Part shown: in pieces, positions 1 through 6,242 of the stretch
How positions within the stretch are numbered: position 1 is the first letter of the stretch
How the letters are laid out: every line of letters starts with the position of its first letter
Assembly (NCBI GenBank): GCA_023424235.1
Contig: JAFAEB010000046.1
Coordinates: forward strand, 1-6,850
Origin: Bacillota bacterium
GTDB lineage: Bacteria; Bacillota; Clostridia; Lachnospirales; Lachnospiraceae
Length of the DNA stretch: 6,850 nt
Direction: 5' to 3'
The notes under the pieces: generated by a model
Databases searched by the model: none
The model's input: the letters and a program-made list of their open reading frames with translations, nothing else
What the model was told of the DNA's origin: nothing
Made by a program: the position numbers and the translations under genes

Positions 1-1
1 A

Positions 2-703
2 CAAAAAGGTGCAACTCCATATAAAACTGACGGTAGTGCAAATTTTGATGACCCACTATTTGCAGAAGGCCTACAATTCTTCTATGATTTAGGAAATGTA
101 GAAAAAGTTCAACCTGACAGTCTTACATATGCATCAGGAGCATACCCATGGAATACATTTGTAGCTAGTGGTAATATGGGAATGTTTGTATGTGGTGGTT
201 GGGTAACCTCCATGCTTAATAATACGGAAAAATATCCAAGAGATTGGGAATGTGGTATTCTTCCAATGCCTTATCCAGAAGGTTCTGACCCATCTACTTT
301 AGTTGTTACAGGAAGTTATGCAATTCCATCTACAAGTAAAAACAAAGAAGCTGCCTTTGAAGTAATTAAATGCATCGCTGAAAATCAATATACATTAGGT
401 TTTGGACGTGTTCCAGCAAGAGTTGATTTAACAGCAGAAGAAATTTCTAACTACATTTCAACTAATTTAGTACCTTCTTATACTTTAGATAATATTACAG
501 AAGATGATTTTAGAAATGGTTGGTTTGATACTAGCCGTAAGGTAATATCAGAAAAAATTATTGGTACTGCAGATACTGTAATTAGCCAAATATGGATTGA
601 AGAAGGTCAAATGTACGGACAAGGATTACAAAGTTTAGAGGATGCAATGAAGAATATTCAAGAGAGAGCAAATACTGCAATAACAGATGAACTTTCTAAT
701 TAA
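2..703 (+). CDS. Sugar ABC transporter solute-binding protein, C-terminal part (5' truncated by window edge)
   Basis: This is the C-terminal 233 residues of an extracellular family 1 (UgpB/MalE-like) sugar-binding protein. The frame is open from base 2 to the TAA at 701-703, so the gene starts upstream of the window. The Met at 176 is internal, because the same frame reads continuously through it with binding-protein-like sequence. Recognisable traits are the segment around FVASGNMGMFVCGGW, where these proteins usually read 'F..GkaAM...G.W', then GILPMPYPEG and VVTGSYAIPSTSKNKEAAFEV, the usual 'lP.P........ggs..aI...sknk.aA.ef' region of the second lobe. The signal peptide and lipobox would lie upstream and cannot be seen. 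It precedes two CUT1 permeases, the standard binding protein-permease-permease order, so it should deliver the sugar imported by 795-2552. The ligand cannot be read from this fragment. Family is confident; substrate is unknown. Confidence 0.9.
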   Translation, partial: QKGATPYKTDGSANFDDPLFAEGLQFFYDLGNVEKVQPDSLTYASGAYPWNTFVASGNMGMFVCGGWVTSMLNNTEKYPRDWECGILPMPYPEGSDPSTLVVTGSYAIPSTSKNKEAAFEVIKCIAENQYTLGFGRVPARVDLTAEEISNYISTNLVPSYTLDNITEDDFRNGWFDTSRKVISEKIIGTADTVISQIWIEEGQMYGQGLQSLEDAMKNIQERANTAITDELSN

Positions 704-731
704 CAATATCCTATAAAAGCTTGATGAGAAT

Positions 732-757
732 GGGGGACTAGCAAAAGCTTGTCCCTT
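732..757 (+). promoter_or_regulatory. Intercistronic stem-loop between binding protein and permease genes
   Basis: GGGGGAC (732-738) pairs with GTCCCTT (751-757); the outer two pairs are G-U. After one T-T mismatch, AGC (740-742) pairs with GCT (747-749), closing an AAAA tetraloop. It lies 28 bp after the binding-protein stop. The sequence after it (AATTCATAG) has no T-run, so it is not a standard complete terminator. In many binding-protein operons such hairpins protect the upstream mRNA from 3' decay or attenuate read-through, giving more binding protein than permease. That role is inferred here. Confidence 0.65.
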
Positions 758-794
758 AATTCATAGAAATAAATTAGAAAAAGGATGAAAATAT

Positions 795-1706
795 ATGAAA
801 AAAATGACGGGGGAAGCTAAAATAAAAAAGAGTAAAGGTAAGAATAAAGAAAATTTCGTTGGATATACATTCGTATTACCATTTATTATTGCATTTATCA
901 TTTTTACTGGAATACCATTTATCATTTCTATGGGCCTTGCATTTGTTAATGTTAAGTTTATTACAAATATTGAAAATCTACGTTTCGTTTGGTTTGATAA
1001 TTTCATACGCATGTTTCAGAGTAAAGAGACATTAGAAGCATTATGGAAAACCATTCAATATTCTTTATTATACGTACCAACTATAATGGTTATTGGATTT
1101 GTGCTCGCTCTACTTTTAAATAAAGGAGTTTACTTTAAAAAGACCGTAAGAGCATTTATGTTTTTGCCATATGTATCAAATATGGTAGCAGTAGCAGTTA
1201 TTTTTAAATTATTATTAGGACCGAAAGGTTTAATTGGTCAATTCTTATTAAATCTAGGTCTTGAAAGACCCTTATTATTGAATACAACATGGGCCTTACC
1301 AACTGTTGTTATGGTAGCAGTTTGGAAAGGTGTAGGTTTAAATATGATTACATATATCGCAGCCTTACAGGGTGTATCGACTGAGTTATTAGAAGCAGCT
1401 CAAATAGATGGTGCGAACAAGTGGGAGCAAATTAAACATGTAACAATTCCAATGGTTTCTCCTACTACATTTTTCTTAATTATTAGTTCTATCATTACTT
1501 CTTTACAAAACTTTACCGTTATTCAATCACTTACGGAAGGTGGGCCTGGAAGGACTACAACGGTGATGTCTATTAACATTGTTCGAACTGCATTTGTCAA
1601 ATATGAAACAAGCTATGCAAGTGCACAAGCAATGATAATGTTTGCTATTGTAATGATAATAACCATTGTACAATGGCGAGGACAAAAAAAATGGGTCAAT
1701 TATTAG
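795..1706 (+). CDS. CUT1 sugar ABC transporter permease, MalF/UgpA type
   Basis: This 303-residue inner-membrane protein is the first of two permeases forming the translocation channel of a carbohydrate ABC importer. A lysine-rich N-terminus (about 1-19) is followed by hydrophobic segments near residues 22-50, 88-110, 119-140, 166-190, 222-240 and 275-293, about six spans as expected for this family. The ATPase-contacting EAA loop is clear: E200-A-A-Q-I-D-G206 with P219 at its end. The TEGGPGRTT segment (247-255) is a hallmark of the MalF/UgpA side of the pair. The start at ATG 795 is preceded by AAAAAGGATG (778-787). An ATG at 785 is out of frame. The stop TAG (1704-1706) overlaps the AGGAGG ribosome site of the next gene, implying translational coupling. 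No ATPase gene follows, which is usual in this group, where an MsmK/MsmX-like ATPase is shared. The substrate is inferred only from the glycosidases downstream. Confidence 0.93.
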   Translation: MKKMTGEAKIKKSKGKNKENFVGYTFVLPFIIAFIIFTGIPFIISMGLAFVNVKFITNIENLRFVWFDNFIRMFQSKETLEALWKTIQYSLLYVPTIMVIGFVLALLLNKGVYFKKTVRAFMFLPYVSNMVAVAVIFKLLLGPKGLIGQFLLNLGLERPLLLNTTWALPTVVMVAVWKGVGLNMITYIAALQGVSTELLEAAQIDGANKWEQIKHVTIPMVSPTTFFLIISSIITSLQNFTVIQSLTEGGPGRTTTVMSINIVRTAFVKYETSYASAQAMIMFAIVMIITIVQWRGQKKWVNY

Positions 1707-1718
1707 GAGGAAAGTGGT

Positions 1719-2552
1719 ATGACAAATAAATCAAAACTAATAAAATTAATACTCACTACGATAATGTTAATCATCGGAGTAGGAAGTATATTTCCATTTA
1801 TATTTATGGTATCTTCTACTTTTAAAGTTAGTGGTGAGGTATTAAAAGTGCCATTTTCTATTATACCCGAACATTTTACCTTAGATAATATTAAAGGTTT
1901 ATTCGTTAGTGGTTATTATGATTTTATAGGATGGTATAAAAATACAATCGTAATGACAGGAATAACATTACTAATTAAACTTTTTTTTGTAAGTTACACA
2001 GCATACGGTTTTGCAAAAATTAATTTTAAGGGAAGAGAGACTATATTTTTAGTACTACTTGCGGCTTTAATGATACCTAGTGATATTATGATTTTACCAA
2101 GATATATTATCTTTAAAAACTTAAGTATTATTAATACCATGTGGGCATTGATATTACCAGCCTGTGTTGATGTATACTTTGTATTTTTACTTCGTCAAGC
2201 ATTTATAGCGATACCAGATTCCTTGGTAGAAGCAGCAAAAATCGATGGTAGTAGTCATTATGGTATCTTTTTTAAGATATTTTTACCATTAGGAAAACCA
2301 GCAATTGCCACCATGATGTTATTTTCATTTGTATGGTCATGGAACGATTATATGGGACCGTATTTATATATTAGTGATATTAAGAAACAGATGTTATCGG
2401 TTGGTATTAAACTATTCTCTTCCGGACAAGTAGTTGATTATGGAATTATGATGGCTGGTGCTACTTTAGTAATACTACCAATATTAATTATATTTACATT
2501 TTGTCAGCGATATTTTATTGAAGGGGTAGCATCATCTGGTATTAAAGGATAA
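1719..2552 (+). CDS. CUT1 sugar ABC transporter permease, MalG/UgpE type
   Basis: This 277-residue integral membrane protein is the second channel subunit, partner of the permease ending 12 bp upstream. Hydrophobic segments lie near 8-33, 74-98, 108-128, 138-160, 195-212 and 244-263. The EAA loop is E171-A-A-K-I-D-G177 ending at P190. The motif W206-S-W-N-D-Y211 and the C-terminal end QRYFIEGVASSGIKG (263-277) are typical of MalG/UgpE-type permeases, and length is normal for the family. ATG 1719 follows AGGAGG at 1705-1710 with an 8-base spacer. A run of eight T (1981-1988) lies inside the coding region, but the frame stays intact. The next gene starts 22 bp downstream, so it is very probably co-transcribed with the GH112 enzyme. 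Confidence 0.93.
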   Translation: MTNKSKLIKLILTTIMLIIGVGSIFPFIFMVSSTFKVSGEVLKVPFSIIPEHFTLDNIKGLFVSGYYDFIGWYKNTIVMTGITLLIKLFFVSYTAYGFAKINFKGRETIFLVLLAALMIPSDIMILPRYIIFKNLSIINTMWALILPACVDVYFVFLLRQAFIAIPDSLVEAAKIDGSSHYGIFFKIFLPLGKPAIATMMLFSFVWSWNDYMGPYLYISDIKKQMLSVGIKLFSSGQVVDYGIMMAGATLVILPILIIFTFCQRYFIEGVASSGIKG

Positions 2553-2574
2553 ATAATGGAAAGGGTGTATTAAT

Positions 2575-4743
2575 ATGAGTGAGAAACGAAGAGGTAGAAT
2601 AACAATACCTACTGATATAGATATGATAGAAGAAACGAAGCAAATTGTAAAACGATTAGGTGCGGATGCCATTCGTGATTGTGATGGAACCCAGATGCCA
2701 GAAGAATTATTAAAATTACCGGTAAAAATCTATTCAACCTACTATACCACAAGAAAAGATAATGAATGGGCTAAGGCTAACCCAGATGAAGTGCAACAAG
2801 TATATTTGATGACAGAGTACTATACTGCTTTTAAAGATACCTTACATATTCCACTAATGAAACATTTATATAAGGATCAGCTAAAACCAAACACAATTCA
2901 TGATATATATCGTTGGTGGGAAGTAATTGACCGCACCACAGGTGAGGTAGTATGTGGGAGTAATTGGACTTATGATGAAGATACCATGGAAGTAATTATT
3001 AATAATGCAAAACTTTATCATGAATATACAGTAAGTTTTCTTGCATTTATAATGTGGGATCCAGTACATATGTACAATTTTATCACCAATAGTTGGGACA
3101 ATGTAGAACATCAAATAACCTATGATGTTAGACAGCCAAAAACCAAAGATTATGCCATTATGAAGTTAAAAAAATGGATCAAGGAAAATCCTGATTGTGA
3201 TGTTATCCGTTTTACTACATTTTTTCATCAATTTACCTTGGTCTTTAATGAGTTTGGAAAAGAAAAATTTGTTGACTGGTTTGGCTATAGTGCAAGTGTT
3301 AGTCCATATATTTTAGAACAATTTGAAGAAGAGGTTGGTTATAAGTTTAGACCAGAATTTATTATCGATAATGGGTATCATAATAATACCAACCGTGTTC
3401 CATCTAAGGAATTTAAGGATTTTATAAACTTTCAGCAAAGAGAAGTAGCAAAACTTGTTAAGGTATTTGTAGATATATGCCATGAAAATGAAAAAGAAGC
3501 AATGATGTTTTTAGGAGATCATTGGATTGGTACTGAGCCATTTGGAGAGTATTTTAAGCATATTGGTCTAGATGCAGTAGTAGGTTCCGTTGGAAACGGA
3601 ACTACATTAAGACTTATATCAGATATTCCAGGTGTTAAATATACAGAAGGACGCTTTTTACCATATTTCTTCCCTGATGTTTTTTGTGAAGGAGGTGACC
3701 CAATTAAAGAAGCTAAGGTAAATTGGGTATGTGCTCGTCGTGCTATACTTCGTAAACCTGTGGATCGAATTGGGTATGGCGGATATTTAAAACTTGCTCT
3801 TAAATTTCCTGAGTTTATTAATTATATCGAAGAGGTATGTGATGAATTCAGATTATTATACGATAATGTAGGAGGTTTAACTCCATATAATCATTTTACA
3901 GTGGGAATACTGAATTCTTGGGGAAAGTTACGTTCATGGGGTACCCATATGGTAGCGCATGCAATTGATTATAAGCAAACGTATTCCTATCAAGGAGTTC
4001 TTGAAGCATTAAGTGGCCTACCTTTTGATGTGAAGTTTATAAGCTTTGATGATGTAATCCACAATCCAGATATTCTTAAGGAATGTAGTGTGGTTATTAA
4101 TGTTGGTGATGCATACACAGCTCCTAGTGGTGGAGACTATTGGAGAAATCCAGTGGTATCCTGCGCAGTAAAAGAGTTTGTTAACTTAGGCGGAGGATTT
4201 ATAGGAGTGGGTGAACCATCTGCTTGTTTACATGAAGGTAGATACTTTACCTTAGCCTCTGTCTTAGGTGTTGATAAAGAAATCGGTTTTAGTATGTCTT
4301 CAGATAAATATAATTGGGATGAACATTCTCATTTTATTACTCATGATGTAAATGGAGAAATTGACTTTGGAGAAGGAATGAAAAACGTATATGCCCTTCC
4401 TAGTGCTAAAATTATTAAAAGAAAGGGTCAGGATGTTCAATTAGCAATCAATGAATATGGATTGGGGAAAAGTGTATATATTAGTGGGCTACCATATTCA
4501 TTTGAGAATACAAGACTACTCTATCGTTCCATATTTTATGCAGCAGGCAAAAGTGAGTTAGAGATGAAAAAGTGGTTTAGTGATAATATTTATGTAGAAG
4601 TAAATTATTATCCTTCAACAAATAAGTACTGTGTGGTAAATAATACCTTCGAAACTCAGCAAACGATTATTTATGATGGTTCTGGAAATGGAAGAGAACT
4701 AACCCTTGAACCAAATGAAATTCTTTGGTTTGAAGCAAATTAA
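2575..4743 (+). CDS. Family GH112 beta-galactoside phosphorylase (D-galactosyl-1,4-L-rhamnose or galacto-N-biose/lacto-N-biose type)
   Basis: This 722-residue cytoplasmic enzyme (no signal peptide) phosphorolyses a beta-galactosyl disaccharide to alpha-D-galactose 1-phosphate and the acceptor sugar. Compared from memory with the Bifidobacterium longum GLNBP, similarity runs nearly end to end: GADAIRDCDGT (29-39), WEVIDRTTGEVV (115-126), EYTVSFLAFIMWDPVHMYN (150-168), VIRFTTFFHQFTL (210-222), MMFLGDHWIGTEP (310-322) and KYTEGRFLPYFFPD (355-368). D315 in GDHWIGTEP aligns with the catalytic acid Asp313; P163, V164 and N168 align with acceptor-site P161, V162 and N166. About 30 residues present in the bifidobacterial enzyme near its C-terminal third are missing here, between HFITHD and IDFGEG (586-601). 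The AAGGGTG ribosome site at 2561-2567 supports ATG 2575. Characterised C. phytofermentans GH112 proteins include GNB/LNB phosphorylases and a Gal-beta-1,4-L-Rha phosphorylase (Cphy1920). The GH88 neighbour and absence of an N-acetylhexosamine kinase favour the rhamnose type, but this is not proven. Family certain; acceptor about 60:40. Confidence 0.93.
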   Translation: MSEKRRGRITIPTDIDMIEETKQIVKRLGADAIRDCDGTQMPEELLKLPVKIYSTYYTTRKDNEWAKANPDEVQQVYLMTEYYTAFKDTLHIPLMKHLYKDQLKPNTIHDIYRWWEVIDRTTGEVVCGSNWTYDEDTMEVIINNAKLYHEYTVSFLAFIMWDPVHMYNFITNSWDNVEHQITYDVRQPKTKDYAIMKLKKWIKENPDCDVIRFTTFFHQFTLVFNEFGKEKFVDWFGYSASVSPYILEQFEEEVGYKFRPEFIIDNGYHNNTNRVPSKEFKDFINFQQREVAKLVKVFVDICHENEKEAMMFLGDHWIGTEPFGEYFKHIGLDAVVGSVGNGTTLRLISDIPGVKYTEGRFLPYFFPDVFCEGGDPIKEAKVNWVCARRAILRKPVDRIGYGGYLKLALKFPEFINYIEEVCDEFRLLYDNVGGLTPYNHFTVGILNSWGKLRSWGTHMVAHAIDYKQTYSYQGVLEALSGLPFDVKFISFDDVIHNPDILKECSVVINVGDAYTAPSGGDYWRNPVVSCAVKEFVNLGGGFIGVGEPSACLHEGRYFTLASVLGVDKEIGFSMSSDKYNWDEHSHFITHDVNGEIDFGEGMKNVYALPSAKIIKRKGQDVQLAINEYGLGKSVYISGLPYSFENTRLLYRSIFYAAGKSELEMKKWFSDNIYVEVNYYPSTNKYCVVNNTFETQQTIIYDGSGNGRELTLEPNEILWFEAN

Positions 4744-4754
4744 GGAGAGCACAT

Positions 4755-5930
4755 ATGGATCATAGAAAGCGTGTATTAAAATATAATGAAATAACGGATG
4801 ATAAGGTTAAAGAAGCACTTAATATCTGTATTAGTCTTCTTAAAGGCACACTTCCTGATTTTACATATGATTTCCCATCTGCCAATAGCTTTCAAAACTT
4901 TTACAAAAAAACAGCCAATGATGATTGGACCAATGGTTTTTATACTGGTGAGTTGTGGCTAGCATATGAAGCTAGTAAGGACGAGGATTTTCTCTATACA
5001 GGTGAAATTCATGTTGATAGTTTTTTAGAACGAATAAAAAAACGTATTGTAGTAGATCATCATGACATGGGCTTTTTATATACACCTTCTTGTGTAGCTG
5101 CTTATAAAATAACTGGGAATGAAATCGCTAAAGCTGCAGCCTTAATGGCAGCAGATAATTTAATCAGTCGATTCCAAGAAAAGGGTCAATTTTTCCAAGC
5201 TTGGGGTGCTATGGGAGAAAGTGATAATTATAGGTTAATTATAGACTGCTTGCTTAATATGCCTCTTTTATTTTGGGCTTATGAGGAAACAGGAAAGGTT
5301 ATCTATAAAGAAAAAGCCACTGCCCATATTGAAACAGCTATAAGATATGTTATACGTCCCAATCATTCAACCTATCACACCTACTTTTTTGATAAGGAAA
5401 CAGGAGAGCCACTAAGAGGTGTAACGAGACAAGGATATAAGGATACTTCAGCTTGGGCTAGAGGGCAAGCGTGGGGAATCTATGGAGTTGCCTTAAGCTA
5501 TAGATATTTAGGGAAAAATGAGTATATAGAAATGTTTGAACAACTAACGGACTTTTTTGTTAATAACCTACCAAGTGATTTAATTCCATATTGGGATTTT
5601 GATTTTACAGATGGTAGCCTAGAACCAAGGGATTCCTCAGCTTCTGCAATTGCTATATGCGGTATCTTAGAAATGTGCCAGTATTTAGAAGAAGAGAAGG
5701 TGTCTTATTATAAATCAATTGCAAAACAAATGCTAGAAGCTTTAAGAGTGAACTGTTCTGTTAAGGACATAAAAGAATCCAATGGCTTATTACTTCATGG
5801 AACCTATGCTAAAAATTCCCCATACAATGGATGCAATAATGCAGGGGTTGATGAATGTAACCTATGGGGAGATTATTTTTATATGGAAGCCTTAATTCGT
5901 TTGTATAAGGATTGGGATAGTTATTGGTAA
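4755..5930 (+). CDS. Family GH88 unsaturated glucuronyl hydrolase
   Basis: This 391-residue cytoplasmic alpha6/alpha6-barrel enzyme (no signal peptide) releases 4,5-unsaturated uronic acid from the non-reducing end of lyase-made oligosaccharides by hydrating the double bond. It matches Bacillus sp. GL1 UGL (recalled, not aligned by software) with a constant offset: D104 in DHHDMGF equals Asp88, D164 in IIDCLLN equals the catalytic Asp149, W150 equals Trp134, H208 in TYHTYFFD equals His193, and Q226, R236 and W240 equal Gln211, Arg221 and Trp225. WTNGFYTGELWL (58-69), RDSSASAI (292-299) and GVDECNLWGDYFYMEALIRLYKDW (364-387, quoted in part: GDYFYMEAL at 372-380) are also family-typical, and separate it from GH105. 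The S-x-x-S-x-K sulfate-binding motif of streptococcal enzymes is not seen before GVDE. AAGGAGAG (4742-4749) overlaps the GH112 stop, implying coupling. Last gene of the operon; the terminator starts 29 bp downstream. Family confident; natural substrate unknown. Confidence 0.93.
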   Translation: MDHRKRVLKYNEITDDKVKEALNICISLLKGTLPDFTYDFPSANSFQNFYKKTANDDWTNGFYTGELWLAYEASKDEDFLYTGEIHVDSFLERIKKRIVVDHHDMGFLYTPSCVAAYKITGNEIAKAAALMAADNLISRFQEKGQFFQAWGAMGESDNYRLIIDCLLNMPLLFWAYEETGKVIYKEKATAHIETAIRYVIRPNHSTYHTYFFDKETGEPLRGVTRQGYKDTSAWARGQAWGIYGVALSYRYLGKNEYIEMFEQLTDFFVNNLPSDLIPYWDFDFTDGSLEPRDSSASAIAICGILEMCQYLEEEKVSYYKSIAKQMLEALRVNCSVKDIKESNGLLLHGTYAKNSPYNGCNNAGVDECNLWGDYFYMEALIRLYKDWDSYW

Positions 5931-5959
5931 TTAGAGTTGAACTTTATTTGTAAGATATT

Positions 5960-6004
5960 AAAAGGGTATCTCATCAATTGTGTTTGTGAGTTACCCTTTT
6001 ATTT
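5960..6004 (+). terminator. Rho-independent terminator after the GH88 gene
   Basis: AAAAGGGTA (5960-5968) pairs perfectly with TACCCTTTT (5992-6000). After a T-T mismatch, CTCA (5970-5973) pairs with TGAG (5987-5990), leaving a loop of about a dozen bases. The 3' side runs into a T-rich tail, TTTTATTT (5997-6004). The A-run on the 5' side makes it potentially bidirectional. It closes the transporter-GH112-GH88 operon and separates it from the gene at 6292. Confidence 0.88.
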
Positions 6005-6033
6005 CAGTAAAAAAAGCATAATTTTAGTAAAAA
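6001..6033 (+). repeat. 13-bp direct repeat with 20-bp period
   Basis: ATTTCAGTAAAAA (6001-6013) and ATTTTAGTAAAAA (6021-6033) differ at one position and start 20 bp apart, about two helical turns. This geometry resembles AraC-family binding sites, but the sequence is AT-rich and the first copy overlaps the terminator tail, so chance is a real possibility. Confidence 0.4.
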
Positions 6034-6058
6034 TAAACTCTAAAATAAAATGAGTTTA
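6034..6058. repeat. Short inverted repeat
   Basis: TAAACTC (6034-6040) and GAGTTTA (6052-6058) are perfect reverse complements around an 11-base A/T loop. No T-run follows, so it is not a terminator. It could be a protein site upstream of the promoter or a chance palindrome in AT-rich DNA. Confidence 0.35.
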
Positions 6059-6101
6059 AGGAAAAGACAGGATTTAATATAGGAAAAAATTATAATTACA
6101 C

Positions 6102-6130
6102 TTGCAATAATGTAAAAAGTTTGTTAATAT
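6102..6130 (+). promoter_or_regulatory. Candidate sigma-A promoter for the second binding-protein gene
   Basis: TTGCAA (6102-6107) is a good -35 box (4 of 6 to TTGACA), followed by a 17-bp spacer and TAATAT (6125-6130) as -10 (4 of 6 to TATAAT). Transcription would start near 6137, placing operator 1 (6138-6153) at the start point, a classic position for repression, and leaving a leader of about 155 bases. An overlapping TATACT at 6130-6135 lacks a properly spaced -35. Read by eye only. Confidence 0.45.
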
Positions 6131-6137
6131 ATACTAA

Positions 6138-6153
6138 ATGGAAACGTTTCAAT
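6138..6153 (+). promoter_or_regulatory. LacI/CcpA-family operator 1 (cre-like)
   Basis: ATGGAAACGTTTCAAT is a 16-bp palindrome about a central CG with one mismatched pair (6140/6151); the inner ten bases GAAACGTTTC are perfect. The left half matches the cre half-site WTGNAANC completely; the right half differs at one position. A central CG with flanking A and T runs is the signature of LacI-family sites. It may bind CcpA or a local LacI-type repressor not in the window. Confidence 0.72.
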
Positions 6154-6170
6154 TTACGTTTTACTCGGAA

Positions 6171-6224
6171 GCTGATAAGTGAAATTTAGTGTATACAAGA
6201 AAGTATATTTACTAAACTTATAGC
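6171..6224 (+). promoter_or_regulatory. Long imperfect stem-loop between the two operators
   Basis: GCTGATAAG (6171-6179) pairs with CTTATAGC (6217-6224) with one bulged G. TTTAGT (6185-6190) pairs with ACTAAA (6211-6216), and TATAC (6192-6196) with GTATA (6203-6207), closing an AAGAAA loop. That gives 19 Watson-Crick pairs with small bulges. It also contains the perfect 8-bp palindrome TGTATACA (6190-6197), the core of many GntR-type operators. It would lie in the transcribed leader, so it may be an RNA structure, a second regulator's site, or both. Confidence 0.45.
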
Positions 6225-6242
6225 GATAAATAACAACTCAAT

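Noticed and set aside
176..703. Treating the Met at 176 as the start of a short 175-residue protein
   Set aside because: The same frame is open upstream to base 2 with continuous binding-protein sequence, and no ribosome site stands before 176.
761..1012. Minus-strand open frame of 83 codons
   Set aside because: It overlaps the start of permease 1 in antisense, has a low-complexity hydrophobic tail and resembles no protein I know; it is a shadow of the real gene.
1981..1988. T8 run in permease 2 as evidence of a frameshifted pseudogene
   Set aside because: The reading frame is intact and of normal length with all family motifs on both sides.
2556..2573. Five-codon ORF (ATG GAA AGG GTG TAT TAA) before the GH112 gene as a leader peptide
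   Set aside because: Too short, no ribosome site of its own, and it is simply the GH112 Shine-Dalgarno region.
2881..3114. Minus-strand open frame of 77 codons
   Set aside because: It lies entirely inside the well-conserved GH112 coding region and its translation has no recognisable features.
6091..6096. Perfect TATAAT as the main promoter -10
   Set aside because: Sequences 16-19 bp upstream (around 6066-6073, GACAGGAT) do not resemble a -35 box and no TG extension is present; kept only as a weak alternative.
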